Positions 1 to 12,333 of a DNA stretch of 64,000 bases are shown in pieces. The position numbers were made by a program, and so were the translations under genes. Positions within the stretch are counted from its first letter, which is position 1. The number at the start of each line of letters is the position of its first letter. The stretch is from Coffea arabica. Its lineage: Eukaryota; Streptophyta; Magnoliopsida; Gentianales; Rubiaceae. The stretch covers positions 49,361,001 through 49,425,000 of the forward strand of contig NC_092316.1 in the NCBI RefSeq assembly GCF_036785885.1, read 5' to 3'. The notes under the pieces are model-generated. The model saw nothing but the letters and a program-made list of their open reading frames with translations. It was not told the DNA's origin and made no database searches.

Positions 1-35
1 TTTAGATGTATGTGAGCTTTTCTTTCTTTGGCTAG

Positions 36-261
36 GCTGAAATGTGGAGAGTTCCTGTTGCTTCTTATTGGACATGTAGATGGGAGAGATAAGCCTCCCA
101 TGGCAAGCATACACGAAGACGTAAGGCGATTTCTTGGGGAAAAATCCGCCTCATTGATATGGGCCGCTAGTCAGTTTGGCTCAACCCTTGATCCAGAGGA
201 GAGATTGACAACTTTGCACATTCTAGCTCGCAGGGTGCTGGAGTCTATTGATCTTTATTGA
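36..261 (+). CDS. 3' terminal exon of an unrecognised gene (5' part outside window)
   Basis: A pyrimidine-rich tract ending in AG at 34-35 is a good splice acceptor, and the frame then stays open to a TGA at 259-261. The exon gives about 74 residues, charged and helical-looking, ending LTTLHILARRVLESIDLY. I do not recognise the family. The composition is typical of a soluble helical protein, but that is only an impression. The phase requires one or two bases from the upstream exon, so the gene must continue to the left of the window. The 3' untranslated region probably covers the next one or two hundred bases. It could also be a relic of a decayed gene; the clean acceptor and uninterrupted frame argue against that. 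Confidence 0.55.
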
Positions 262-454
262 AGCAATTACGGGCTGTTTTCAGATGTATCTTTAGCACAG
301 TAAGACACGTCACTAAGGTCAAGCTTGGTATGCACTGTTAGTGTAAAAATGCAGCGTGTAGAGATTGATGGTGCTGTAAGTTTTGGTGAAAGTTACACAT
401 ACAGCAGTTACTAATTTATTAATCTTGTGCCAAACTCACGTTATTAAGCTAAGA

Positions 455-764
455 ATGCGTGAATTTCATTTTTGTGTTCAATCCACCCGCATCCTGGGGA
501 CCTGGACTTTTATGCATTTGTCTATCAGTTATTTAACTGTCTGGTTCATGCAAGATCACTCCATCTGCCTGTTGAAGCATATAAAATTGCCAACATAACG
601 TGGTTTTGTGTATTATTTGGCTTCAAATCATTGACTTTGCTTGATGCTAGTTCTCCAATCATGATATTTCCAGCACTCCAGATTACTACGGTTGGCTCCA
701 TTGGCATCTTCCGATTGACATCACATGCCTCATCAAGCCTCCCTGCTCGGCTCAGAAAGGTCAA
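455..764 (-). pseudogene. Decayed fragment of a PPR protein gene (E/E+ region)
   Basis: The minus strand reads a degenerate pentatricopeptide-repeat E motif: SRAGRLDEA, then KMPMEPTVVIWS, GELAS, LKPNN, and VMLAILYASTGRWSD. After a frameshift, further along the same strand, PGCGWIEHKNEIHAF appears, the hallmark of the E+ region in plant PLS-class PPR editing factors. The interior of the E motif is shortened, the two parts are in different frames, and no upstream repeats or downstream DYW domain are visible. It is therefore a relic of about 100 codons, not a gene. PLS-class PPR proteins act in mitochondrial or plastid RNA editing; this piece cannot. Confidence 0.75.
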
Positions 765-1440
765 CTAAGCAAGTTTAGAGCTTTAGTGTGGGAAGCACAT
801 CAATCATAGTATGGTATCATGCTATAGAACTCTCGTCCTGCTTCAACTGATCCTAAATGGATGCACGAAGAAAGAGCAGACAGGAATGTATAGCATCTGG
901 CTGAGTACCCCATTAACAAGCTATCTGCGGAAGAAGGCAATTCCTTCTTCATGAGTAGCATGGCAATTCCTCATGCTAGAACGAGCAACATCTTCTTACC
1001 TAGCTCTTTCAGTCCACCAGGATCGAGCGGATGGCACAAGATTCTTTCGAGCAGGTAAAATAGGAACAGAGGACTCCAACAGTGAGTCCTAGGCAGAAAA
1101 TGAACCAAGTGCCATTCGAAAAGAAAGAATATAACATCAAGTACAACTTAATCATTCAAATTTGTATCTTGGGAGGAGGTTTCAAATTGTTTCCCACCCA
1201 AAAAAAGGGGGACAATGAAAAGAAAATCCACAAGTAAGAAACACACGAGCATTGGCTAATTTCTCTTTAAGTACATCAGTTCCAAAACACAAATCCAATG
1301 ACCAGAACTTTACACCACGAAGATAAGATGATGGTGAGAATTATGCAAACAGTTGAATCTTGACCGTAGAAGCTTGTGTTTCATGTTGCTTACAGACATT
1401 AGAACCTTCAACGATTTGGTTCGACACGATATTACAGATA
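765..1440. other. Intergenic DNA and probable 3' UTR of the MPO1-like gene
   Basis: No coding signal on either strand. The part nearest 1440 is presumably the 3' untranslated region of the minus-strand gene that stops at 1441. A polyadenylation site cannot be fixed from the sequence. Confidence 0.4.
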
Positions 1441-4400
1441 TTAATATACTTTCTTCTGTTTCTTGTCCTGCCATTCTTTGATTTCTGAATCTATCCTTGT
1501 CTTCACACGAGCATGGAAACCAGGATATGGTTCATAGCCAAAGAAAGAGAGAGCCTATGAATTTCCAACAAATGAGAGTAATGCATCAGCCAAACCATTC
1601 AAGTATTGAAACATTTCTAGAATTTCCGGAAGTAATAAATTCACCTCAAACAATACAAAGAAAGGTGCCATGAGGAATGCTTGAGTGAGGTTGTCCAATA
1701 GAGCAGGCGCTCGATTCTACAAAATCACAAAGCTTAAACATAACTAAAAAAGAAAACAATTGCACAATTGGTGATGCATCAAATCATATGATGGTTCACC
1801 TCAAAAACTCCATGGCCAATGAACTGTCCGGTCCAACAAAATAACTGAGCTGCCAAAACAACCTGATAATATGTTTAATGAGATTAGAATCAATATCAAT
1901 CACTTAGAAGACTGCTAAAATATATGATGACTATTAAACTATCATTAAGATCCTCAAACTGTCAAGTGTTAATTTGTAAAGCTTCAATTAGAACCTTGAA
2001 ACACTATGTTGGATAAAATGTTCTTCCAGTTCTAAGTTCAACATCATATTTCTAAATTTGCAGTGTATGGACATGTTCAACAGGTTAGTTCTTTGAGTAG
2101 GATTCTGCTGGTCCAGGTAGAAGGTAACTTCGATACACAACTATCACAATAGAGGGGTAATTTGTTCCTTCTCGCTAGCTAACATGGATTTAGTCTGGGA
2201 TTTTGTGTCTGTTCTGCTTACCAAGTACCAAACCATAAATTCAGCATGACTGTTGTGAACAGTTCTTGTTTAAAATTTCCTTGCACAACAAGTACAAATG
2301 CGCGCTCAATTACATTGAATGGTGAGTGCTAAAAAATCCTACCAAATCATTCTTAGAATCATCTACAGAACCAGATGCAACCTTTTACATAAAGTTTGAT
2401 ACCAGTAGCAAAATAGGCCTGTAATGCTATTTAACAAAATGAAGGATGCTACAATTTCAAAATTTATATGTTATTGTCTAAATAACCCAGCACAAGAGTT
2501 TCTTTTCTTATCCTCATCCCTCATCCAAAGAAGGTCCATTCTTTTATAACACACTTTTAGCATCTGCATATGTTTTTATATCGGAAACCAACTCCAGTAA
2601 ATCCAGGAAGGAGTCTTGATTTTAAACATCGAATAAAGTTTCCAAAAGACAATTGAATCCAGAAGTACAAAATAAAATAATTTCTACTTTTCTAGGAATT
2701 ATACATGTAAAAAAGGCAACATAATCATGACAGTACATTCTTGGCATTATAATAAGTTCTTCACAAGGTACAGAGAGAGGGAGAGAGAGAAGATTATTAA
2801 CATATTCACATGAAAATTCAAAAGCCATGAGAGGCTGCCTTGGAGATCTGAACACGATTAAACCATTCTAAACAAGAATTTATGAATCCACAATAAGGTC
2901 CAATAACAACTAAGCACATCAGGACCAAATTGACAAGGAAATCAAAAACCATAATGATCAAAATGAAAAGCAAAAACCTGCTACAGTTATGAAATTTCTT
3001 GTAAAGTTGAAAGAGATAGCATGGCTAAGCCCCTGATCAAGGTGCTCTATTGGCATGTAAGATGAGCATGGAAATCTAAGCCTAAAACTTTTACGCCAGA
3101 GTCTAGCATTCAAGCAAAATGAAATCATGCTCATGCAGGATGCTTTTGAGTGCCCGTTAGCACCATGGGACCAAATTCTAGTTTATAAGATCCCATCTCT
3201 GGTGAAACAAACTGTTATATTAAGAAGAAAAACTTAAGAAATTCAGCAGAAGTGCTCATGTTTCTGCAAATATCTAGCTTGATTATAGTTGTCTGCTAGG
3301 GCTCCTGATCAAAAGTGTGCATTAAACTATGGCAGTCTACCAGAAACAATGAAATTATATAGCTAAGTAAAGATGGGCTATAATGTCAGCCAAAAAGACA
3401 GATTTAATGCCAATCCTTGAGTAGACAAAATGAATAACCCATCAAATGGGGACTCAACAAAAGGTGTAAAGTTTGACAGAAGAAACCCTCATCCTCTAAA
3501 TTCCTTACTTCATTTTAATTAAGCCAATAGTCATAATTTTTAGCACTTTAACCTTGAAAATCAATACCTATTCCTTTTTCAATCTATAGCTCCAGGAGAA
3601 TTTGAATGAAGTCCACCAAACAGTAAAGTGTACCATATCTTTGATCCATGTAAGACATAACTTCCCTGAAGTATACTTGCCTAAGAGATTTCTTACCAAC
3701 TACAGACATGCTGCAGCAGCAAAAATAATAATAATAATAACAGCATGATCGTTTGAGAGAAAACCTGGTTAAGTCATTTAAGTCTTTAAGCCTCCCAAAC
3801 TTCAAGTGAAGGGTAGTTCATGTAGTTCTTGGATAATCAAATAATTTTTCCCCAACCAAATTATTTCCCAAAATACATGGATGGAAAACACTGCCATGTG
3901 CAATGTCTCTTGCAGGTCACAAGCACGATTATTATCGTCCCAACCAAAAATCTCATGAACAGGTATTGAATCCGCTACAATTAGATTCTAAAGGGAAAGG
4001 CCCTCAACAGGAAAACACGGTGACAAGATTATTGGCTATAACTAATCTATTCAAATTTCTACAACAACCCACAATGTACATTACACTGCAAAAAGTAACC
4101 AATCATTCAGTCCCTGTTTCATTTCTCAGATGAAATGTACTAAGTTTTCTCTGGTTCTGAAACATATGATACCTCAGCTGTTCCTGCACAATATACAGTT
4201 CCCCTATCAACATCCCTAAAACATCTACACTATCTCAGCTCTAAAACTCGTACATATGTTTTAAATTCCAGCATATTCATCCTTCAAAAAACAGCTCTAA
4301 AACTATAGATAAGCCTACTAGGAAATCCTGAACGTATCCAACTAAACACCCCACAAGGAAATTGAAAGATATACTTTCAGAGAAATTCCAGGCAGCCAAA

Positions 4401-4974
4401 AATTAATTCATTCGTTTACACACTATTTTCATCCCAACATACAGATGGAAAAGAAAGAATTCAGAAACTACAGATATACCTAAAAACCACTAAGTCAAAA
4501 AGAAAAAGGTCCAAATAAGCATAAAACAACAGAACTCAAAGAAAACTTTCATTGAATTTGTACAAACAGCTAAAAATAAATCCATACCAGCAAGAAAAAG
4601 GATAAGAAAATATTGCATCTTTTTAACAGTACCTTCCAAGCCAGAGAGTACCCCAAGCGATAAGCAATAGAACTGCTGAAAACCCAACAAGCAAAACAAA
4701 GCAAAGCGGCCAAAGACCCAGCTTTCTTGTCCAAAGCCACATAGAACAGAGCATAAATCAAAGTAAACAAGAACCCAAAATTGAAAACCAACAAACTATG
4801 ATCCCACAACACAATCGGAGGAACTGTCTTAAGAACTGATGGAGTAAAATAGAAAAGCATAAGAGCTGTGAAAAAGATTGGCCAAACAAACACCATGTGA
4901 ATGAAGATATTCACAGGATTGCTGTGGTATGCACCATAGAAAGCAAAGTGCTTCTCAAGATCAACCAATCCCAT
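1441..4974 (-). CDS. MPO1-like (DUF962/YGL010w family) membrane dioxygenase, four exons, complete
   Basis: Exons on the minus strand are 4974-4633, 1862-1800, 1716-1645 and 1554-1441. All junctions are GT-AG and in phase 0, giving 196 residues, the usual length for the family. The protein starts MGLVDLEKHFAFYGAYHSNP and has several hydrophobic segments (about residues 25-45, 55-80, 85-105 and 115-135). It carries the family's His-containing blocks: HSNPVN near residue 18, IGHGVFE near 129, and RAPALLDNLTQAFLMAPFF near 137. In yeast, Mpo1 is an ER-membrane Fe(II)-dependent dioxygenase that shortens 2-hydroxy fatty acids during phytosphingosine breakdown; that role is known for the family and inferred here. 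The tail is lysine-rich (KKQKKVY). The start ATG at 4974 opens the conserved N terminus. Intron 1 is unusually long at 2.8 kb. Confidence 0.93.
1863..4632 (-). other. Intron 1 of the MPO1-like gene
   Basis: A 2770-base intron with a clean donor at 4632-4631 and acceptor at 1864-1863. It holds a short GA-rich tract near 2765-2793 and an ATT/ATA-rich run near 3720-3740. No coding signal and no transposon terminus was recognised. Confidence 0.8.
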
Positions 4975-5650
4975 CTTTCTTTCCCTCTAATTTCTTGAAT
5001 TGGGATTTTTTCCTGAGCTTTTCAAAGATGGGTTTTTGGTATAAGAAGAGGTCGTTGAAGAATGCGACAAATTTTGGCTTTTATTCTTCAGAGAGAAAGG
5101 GTAGACGCCAAGTTTCTAGAAAGCGTTCACACTCGCGGGTTCGTTGACCGAGGATTTGTTCAAGTTTCCGTGTGCCATCACTATAATCCGTGTGCCATCA
5201 CACGTGCTTAGGTCCCTATAATCTGTTGCCATATATTTTTGTATATAATCAAATTAACAGTAATGTTTGTGAAATAGTATTTTTAAAATTATAAATTATC
5301 AATCAAACATGTGGCTAATAATATAAGACTAAACAAAATCAGAAAATCATCAAAATTGCAAAAGATAAGAAAAGATGATAAAAAATTAGCAAGTAGTTTT
5401 ACAAATAGCTTGATATCTTCAAGTGCAAGTTAGTCTTACAGAGACGAGAGATGACATGGTGAACACTTAATATAAAGTGCAATGATAAACTGCAATTACA
5501 AACTATCAAATATTGAGATCCATGAAGCTGCACAAAAGAACAATTTCTTAATGGATGTCAAAATTGTGTCAAAAGATATAGGTTTAGCAATTTAGATGTA
5601 AAGTGCTTCAAGATTAGCAACATTAGCAATTCACAAAGCTTCAAGCGAGT
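4975..5650. promoter_or_regulatory. 5' leader and upstream region of the MPO1-like gene, with G-box
   Basis: The divergent stretch upstream of the minus-strand start at 4974. A 14-base motif, TCCGTGTGCCATCA, occurs twice with a 20-base period (5167-5180 and 5187-5200). It is followed directly by a CACGTG G-box at 5201-5206, a known binding site for plant bZIP and bHLH factors. The first roughly 150 bases upstream of the ATG probably form the 5' UTR. Beyond 5220 the DNA is AT-rich with nothing recognised. Confidence 0.4.
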
Positions 5651-6136
5651 TCAGAGTTCATTATCGTGCTGCTTCTTCAAGGGACTTTCAGATGCAAGAT
5701 TAGTTGGATCGAAAGCTGAGAGTGCATTGGTGGGTAGTGAGGCAGGTGTATTAGTTTCAGTAGAATTTGATCCAATTTCAGGAGGTACAATTCCAAAAAC
5801 CAAGGCTCTCTTTGCTGTGGTCACTGGAGGCGGCACTTTGTTTGCAGTAGCAGAAGTTTCAGCGATGGTATCAAGCAATTTTTTGGTTGACGGACTGAAA
5901 AATTCATTTTTGTTAGTAGACTGTAGCACAGTAGTATGTAGGTCTGGAATTTTTTCATTCGTTTCTGCAGCCGTGATTGCCATTGGAATGTGAGTTGATT
6001 CCTCAGTAGTGTATGCCTTGACAATATTATACTTGCCTTCCTTCTGGCCTTGATAATTTGCCTCATAGTAGCGGATGAAACACACAATTGAATGTTTTTC
6101 GATTGCAGACGCTAGTTCAGCGGAAAAGTTAAGCTC
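5651..6136 (-). CDS. Candidate 3' terminal exon of an unknown protein
   Basis: A 162-codon open stretch on the minus strand. It begins right after a TTGCAG acceptor (AG at 6138-6137) and runs in frame to a TGA at 5653-5651. The first 50 residues look like a folded domain (ELASAIEKHSIVCFIRYYEA). The rest is Ser/Thr/Pro-rich and ends in a basic patch, SPLKKQHDNEL, which could be a nuclear signal. Faint resemblance to the C-terminal tails of plant RPA1-like OB-fold proteins is an impression only. No upstream exons could be assigned in 6.1-10.1 kb, so this may be an orphaned exon of a broken gene. The stop-free length in AT-rich DNA and its composition favour real or recently lost coding function. 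Confidence 0.4.
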   Translation of the reverse strand, partial: ELNFSAELASAIEKHSIVCFIRYYEANYQGQKEGKYNIVKAYTTEESTHIPMAITAAETNEKIPDLHTTVLQSTNKNEFFSPSTKKLLDTIAETSATANKVPPPVTTAKRALVFGIVPPEIGSNSTETNTPASLPTNALSAFDPTNLASESPLKKQHDNEL

Positions 6137-9100
6137 CTGCAATTTTTTGTTTTAAAGTATAAATAATTATCAAGTGTATCCTGAAATATTAGCTACTTCG
6201 TTGGAAGTAGAAGTTCTTATTGTAGATTTTGACTTGGGCAATGATATTCAAATTGTGAGTAACTTCATGTTGTGCAAAAAGAATTGAATCCCAATCATAA
6301 GTTATGGAAGGAAACAAAACATATTATACCAAAGATGTTATGAAATTACCTACTTATGACACTAAAAACTGTCTTAGCTTCACCACAAAATATACAAGTA
6401 TGGACAATTCACAAAGCACAATTGTAGAGCAAGTAAAGACTAATCGAATTGGCCATCCATAGTGTATACAAACCTGTAATGTTTTCAACGAAGTATGTAG
6501 CTATTGGTAAGAATTCATGCAACCCAACATGTAGTGCATAGTTATATCAACGCAAATGAATAGGCTGTTTGATAAAGTATGATAAAAGATCAGTAATCCA
6601 GTCTAACATTTCTACTTTTCATGCAAATTAAATACAAAAAGAGGCTGGAAGAGGTAAGTTAATATCTTGTTTACAGGGTACCTCAATTGGACTCAAATCT
6701 CAGACCTTTATCCAGAAAAATGTACCCATTAACAGCCATCATTGTTTTTTTTTTTTTTGTCTGACTACCATAACCTTCCTACTTTTGCTTTATAGGTTTT
6801 TTACAACTAAATTTCTAGTAAATTATCCTCACACAACAGCAAGAATTTGATAGTTTGTGGCCTCAGTAACTAATAGAAAAAACTACAAGCATGAAAGTTT
6901 AAATCTGCAGGCAAACCAATTGCTCTATATTATATGGTTGTTTATATACTCTTATGCAAAAAATAAGGGACAATCAAATGAATAGAAAATAACTACAGAA
7001 CAAAGGTAAAACCAACTGGACACATGACTAATTAAAGCTTAAGGAATTAAGCATATAGAGCCATCAAAGTCTAATAACAAAAGCATAAAAAATCTTGAAC
7101 TAAGGAGACAATATAGCTAACTACACAGTTTTTTTGAAAAAAGGAAAGTAGAACTTATTTATATAATATAAAAGTCAGACTGAAGCATTAGACATACCTG
7201 GCAACAATAACAATAAATAAGAGAGGGAAACGTACAAAGCTCTGCGTCTAGGATAAAGTGTAGATTATCCAAGCAACAAAACACAAGGAAAAAGACATAT
7301 CAGGGAAAGAACATAAACAAAAAAGGGCAAAGGAAAACAGCAAATGTTCATTCTTGCATTAGTTTGCTATATGAAATGTTGCACTTTAGAGTTGTTATCA
7401 GTGAACACATAGAAGTCCTAGCCATTGAGTCTTGACAAAAAACTATATGGCTGTCTAAAGAATGTCAAAGATGCTACATAGCTGCATACATAATTCGAAC
7501 TTTAGAAGCAAATACAGCAAGAGCAATGATGCAGTAATAAACAAAACAAAGTAATATTAATAGGATATCAGCAGACACCTAAACTACAACTGAGCCGAAT
7601 GTCAAGTTAATAACCTTCATTTTCTTTTAGAAATGTGTATTACATTCGATGCCTTTGGAGCCCAGCTTTTGGCTAGACTACAACAAGTAGCACCATTCAA
7701 ATCTCCGTTCTTAAGAAGTAATCATCAGTCTTTTCATTATCCTAAGGTTGTGTCTAGATTAAACAAAACAGCAAGCATATCACATGCAACTTAGGGTAAA
7801 ACAGGCACAATAACCTAAGTTGCTTAACTGATAGTCATTTAAAGGAGTGACCGAACTTTGCCTAAAAGGGCTACAATGAATAACAGCTGAAGGATGGTCC
7901 ATATACAACATCCTTAAGAAGTAACCATCAAGCTTTTCATTGCCCTAGACAGGTCTAGACTAAATGAAACAGCAAACAAGGCACACAATAAGTAATCAAT
8001 TAGAAACAAGAAATACAAAGTCTTAAGTTGCTTAACCAATAGTCACTTAGATGACTAAACAAACTTTGCTAGTAACAGTCTCTCTGCATTGACATTAAAG
8101 TTCTCTAAAAAATAGATAATCACTCTAATTCCTCATTTAGAACAACAACAAGTCACATATCTCAGATATGTATATTGTAATTAAAGACAAAAGAACCAGT
8201 AACAGGAGGTTGAAATTAGTTAAAAAGGAACTTGTCATGTAATAATAACTTTAGCATAGCAGCCATAGCCCCAAAATCAGCACAAGCAAAAGTTTGTCTC
8301 ACAAAATATATTGTGCGAATGATTTTGGCTCACAAAATTTGTTATTGATGTCCATTACTATAGTTTTTTTTCTAGTATATATAGCAATTTGACTGTTTGA
8401 TAGAACATTGATTATATGCAAACCAATAGGACAGCTCAGTTTGCCAGAATCACATCAGCAAATGGATTTCTCTTTTTTGTAGGTATTCCACTAATAATAT
8501 ATATATATATATATATATTCAAGAATTAACCAAATTTCAAAATAAGGATTATTGAACTAAGAGCTGGATTTGTATCTTCATTTTTGGCTTGTTTATTTAG
8601 GTGAATGGGTTGCAACAGCACAATTGGATTGAGAAAATATTAACACAATCACCTACTCGAAAAAACAACCATTTGTTTCAAAGGATCACACAAAACAAAT
8701 AGCACCAGCAAGCTTAAAATAAATGAAGCAGAAACTGAAGAAAAACTACTAAAAAGAAAAGGGAACGATGAAATTTCACTTTTGAAAATATAGTCACAAA
8801 AATGAAGAAAAACTGCTCATAGATTCAAGAAAGATAACAAGCTGACCTTCAAGTTAAAGGATTCCTTGACTGATGATATGAGCTGCAGCAGAAGGAACCT
8901 GTCAATTGAAGCATATGTGTGTATTAGAATTTATTAATCGATCTATTACTCATACGGGAAAAATTTGACAAAAAAAAAAAGGAAAGACTTTTTCTCACCA
9001 AAAAGACTCCAAAGAAGAAAGTGTAAAGATCAAGATGCTTCTTCTTGCAGTTTATAAGACAGAGAAGCTAGCACTATGCACTGATAAATGCCTCTATTTC

Positions 9101-10382
9101 ATTTTTTGATTTCATAATTCACTGGAAAAGTTACAGGCTAAATGAATAGGAAACCTATTTCTTATCATAATTGGAATAAGGGAAAAATCACATAAGATAT
9201 TTCTCATCATAATCGATAATCGTACGGCTGATGAGAATTGAATAGAAAGCATGATTTGAGCAGAAAATTGAATGGCAAAGCTAATGAGAATAGAATGTCA
9301 TACCTAATCTAACAAAAAGTTTCCAATTTCGCTCCTTTGAAGTACAATTAGCACGTGAGTGCCCAACAATTCTTGCAACATGAAATCAATAGAAAGAGAA
9401 ATGGGTTAACATGAAATCAATTCTTCCAACATGAAATGGGATAATTTGATATTAGAGAAAGAGGAAACCACGACAAGTGTAGACAAGAGCAGTTCATCTA
9501 CTCTTAATTTTCCTCCTTTGAAGTACAAACACCATGTGAGTGACCAGCAATCTCTGCAACATGAAATCAAGTGTCTGCAGGAGTAGCAGTCGACTTACTG
9601 GCTTGAAGAAGGAACTCACAAAACTCATCTCCCAAATCATGTAAAAATCCCAACATTTTGGCTAGAATAGACGTTTCGAATTTGGTTTGGTAGAATAGCC
9701 GTTTGGAATTGGATTTGCTCAGAATAGGTGCACTGAATTTTGGCTCAAAATAGCCATCTGGTAGAGAGAAAGGAAGAAAAGGCTTCAACGGCAATTTGAG
9801 AAGGAAACAGTTCAATGTCAAAAGAAAGAACAGGTTTCGGACAATTTGGAAGAAATATTTGACTTTTCCACATGGCAAAAGAAAAAGGAAAGCACTAATG
9901 AGAAAGAAACAGTTCAATGCCAAAAGAAAGAGAAGGCTTCGAACAATTTGAAAGAAATATTAAGAGAAAACTTCAGACAATTTGTAAGAAATATTTGACC
10001 TTGCCACTTGTCAAATAATTAAGAAACCACTTGGCAAAAGAAAAAGAAAGCATTAAACCTTCATCTTTTCTTATATACAAGGTAGAAATACTAGTGCAGC
10101 GGGGCCTTGCCTTCTTCCACTGCTTGCTTTCTTGTGTTGTTTTGGTGTAAGATGTATAATAGCTATTTGTGCTTTGTCTTGATTAATTTGTCTTCTTTCT
10201 CAAACCTTGAATACCATGTTGATTTTTTTTATTTTGAGAAAATTAACATTTCAAAAAATTTGTTTTTCCTCAAAAGAAAAGAAAATTAAAAAAAATAGAT
10301 TAACAATCTCACTAAATATTAGTAATTACTATACGAAATTTCATAATCAAATGCATAGCAAAAAGAACAAAAATCTAATAAA
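6137..10382. other. 4.2 kb without a recognised gene
   Basis: AT-rich DNA with a copy of a dispersed duplication at 7390-8305 (listed separately). There is a (TA)n tract near 8497-8518. The 9770-10060 stretch contains two or three diverged tandem copies of a roughly 150-base sequence built around TTTGGAAGAAATATTTGAC. If the exon at 5651-6136 is genuine, its upstream exons should be here, but only stop-rich short frames are visible. Confidence 0.5.
7390..8305. repeat. Dispersed duplication, copy 1 (partner at 58195-59840)
   Basis: Sequence from about 7390 to 8305 is highly similar, in the same orientation, to 58195-59840. For example GGAGCCCAGCTTTTGGCTAG occurs at 7659 and again near 59118. 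The segment itself contains two diverged tandem copies of about 200 bases: AAGAAGTAATCATCAG near 7714 and AAGAAGTAACCATCAA near 7917, each followed by a TTGCTTAAC block. No coding or RNA signature is recognised. The partner copy carries two extra insertions (a SINE and a hAT-like element), so this copy shows the empty state. Confidence 0.85.
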
Positions 10383-10643
10383 GCAAATGGTATAAATGGT
10401 TACTGAACTGTTTAAAATTTCTTATTTCAGCCGCTAAACTTTTTGTTTAGCACAAATGATTAGTTAACATATTCAACCGTAAAAATTATATGCTTTAATT
10501 TGTAAGTGATAGAAAATACATTTCATTAGTTAGTGACAAAAATTTGTGCTTTATTAGTTGAGTAACCATTTTGACTAATTACAAAAAATTAATGATCAAA
10601 ATAAGAAATTTTAAATAATCTAATAACTATTTATGCTATTTGC
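10383..10643. mobile_element. MITE with roughly 60-bp terminal inverted repeats
   Basis: The first 60 bases (from GCAAATGGTATAAATGG) and the reverse complement of the last 60 (GCAAATAGCATAAATAG) match along most of their length. That makes a 261-bp non-autonomous element with long inverted repeats and no coding capacity. The superfamily is uncertain; long inverted repeats would suit a Mutator-like element. Confidence 0.7.
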
Positions 10644-12333
10644 TGCAAAGTTAGTACAGGGCATTGTGAGTTGAGATCATGAGACTCTGTGGATTAGAGG
10701 CAAGACCAGTAAGATGTTGGAGAAGACAAATATTGGTAGGGTTAATTGAACTTTAACCTATTTAGTAAAAATAAATTATTGCAACTTATAGCCCCATGTA
10801 CAACAGAAGAGAAGTTCTAATAATTTGGATATTTTTGAATTGGATGTTTTTGGATAGTTTTTTTTTCAAAAAAAATTTATTATAACTTTTTAAGAAGACA
10901 AAAAAATAAAATATATGATTTTTTTTATAACCCTCTCCCTAATTATCTTAGTCAACCAACTCCACTCGTTCTCTATTACAGTTCCTTTCTCCTTTCTGCC
11001 ATCCCATACCTACCTCCAAAGTCACCCTCTTTCTTGCACCGTTCCCGTTCTTGCCACCTCTCTCCTGCCTCTTCCCCTATTCCCTCTTTTCCCTTCAACC
11101 GCCACTAGACATCTTAGTTGTGGAAGGAAAGAAAGGAGGGGAGGGAAAAAAAGTTTTTAGTGTAGTAGCGACGGTGGAGAAAAAAGGGATGATAATATGA
11201 TACAATGCTTTTCAATTGTTTTTTAGAATATTACTCTAAATTTCCGGGTTCAAAAAGAATTTTTTGAAAAACAAAAAAAGGAAATCTATATTGGAATTTT
11301 CCAATAAATTTTGAAGCGGATAAATATTCATCCGCATGATTGGAAAGTTGCGACTTTTGTAGAATATACAAATTTAGTGTATTAACGAGTTCATTGTTTT
11401 TACAAATACATTTGGATAAGAGTTTATTTGGATGATTTATTTGAGATAATTACTATAGCACTTTTTGTAATGTGATGTATGTGAGATAAAAAGATGATAG
11501 AGAAAATAAAAAGATGATTGGGATTTGTAAAGTAAATTATTTTGTTTCAAATTATCTCAATCCAAACACACTCACACAAGTTCATGATTTTTCTACAAGG
11601 GATTCAATAATCAAAGTTGCAACTCTTCGTACATTCCCCAACTCTATATAAAAGTCAAATGGAGCTTAGTTTGCCGTAAAAAAAAAAAAAAAAAAAAACT
11701 ATTGCCCCATCTCACCTAGTTTATTTTGTAAAAGAGCATCATTCTTGTTCTAATGGCTTAAGAAACAAGTGCAAGTTACCTTGAGCATTGATGCACCATT
11801 TTGTCCTCAAAGGTATTTGTCTTTCTATTATACATGATAAGAATACAAATATAGTCTTAAAGAAAGTTCTTATACACAATTTGATTGTAAAATTTTCAGA
11901 GTTCCTATGGCAAATTCCTTAGAATATAAGAATTTGGCAAAAAATTCAATCAAATGTGGTTTTTTAAAACTCGTGTCTTAATATATGCCTGTTGTGCCAT
12001 GTAGATACAGCAGCTTTCGATTTTTTCTTTTAAAAAAAATTCTTCCGAACATAGATTAATGCATGAACTCCAAACAACCATTTAACTGAATTTTTTTCCA
12101 AATACCTATATGCTGTTCGAAGCACTGTGGGATAGGAATTTTTTCGACTCTTTTCTAACGATTTTTGGGCCACAGCAGACATATTTTCCACACAGGAAAT
12201 GGCAGCCAACATTCTCTGAGCCCACAAACAAGTCGTTTCGGTCATGGATGTTTCCTGATTCGCGGATACAGCGAGATAGAAGATTACCCACAAAATAATT
12301 CAGAAGAGGATGACCGCACAAAATAGTAGAACA
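10644..12333. other. Intergenic DNA with a polypyrimidine stretch and a MITE
   Basis: A strongly pyrimidine-rich stretch at about 10930-11110 is followed by a purine-rich one at 11120-11160. This resembles the foldback element at 47165-47920. A MITE is at 11420-11572 (listed separately) and a 21-base A tract is near 11678. No gene seen. Confidence 0.5.
11420..11572. mobile_element. Short MITE, GTTTGGAT family, copy 1
   Basis: Begins GAGTTTATTTGGATGATTTA and ends with the inverted form (AATTATCTCAATCCAAACAC). It shares the internal core GTAGCACTTTTTGTGATGTG-like sequence with the elements at 31873-32048 and 32922-33083. Non-coding, about 150 bp. Confidence 0.7.

Noticed and set aside
5727..6087. 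88-codon ORFs on both strands
   Set aside because: Alternative frames of the candidate exon at 5651-6136.
7710..7740. TGATGA-like words in the dispersed duplication as further C/D snoRNAs
   Set aside because: No D box at a suitable distance and no terminal stem on either strand.
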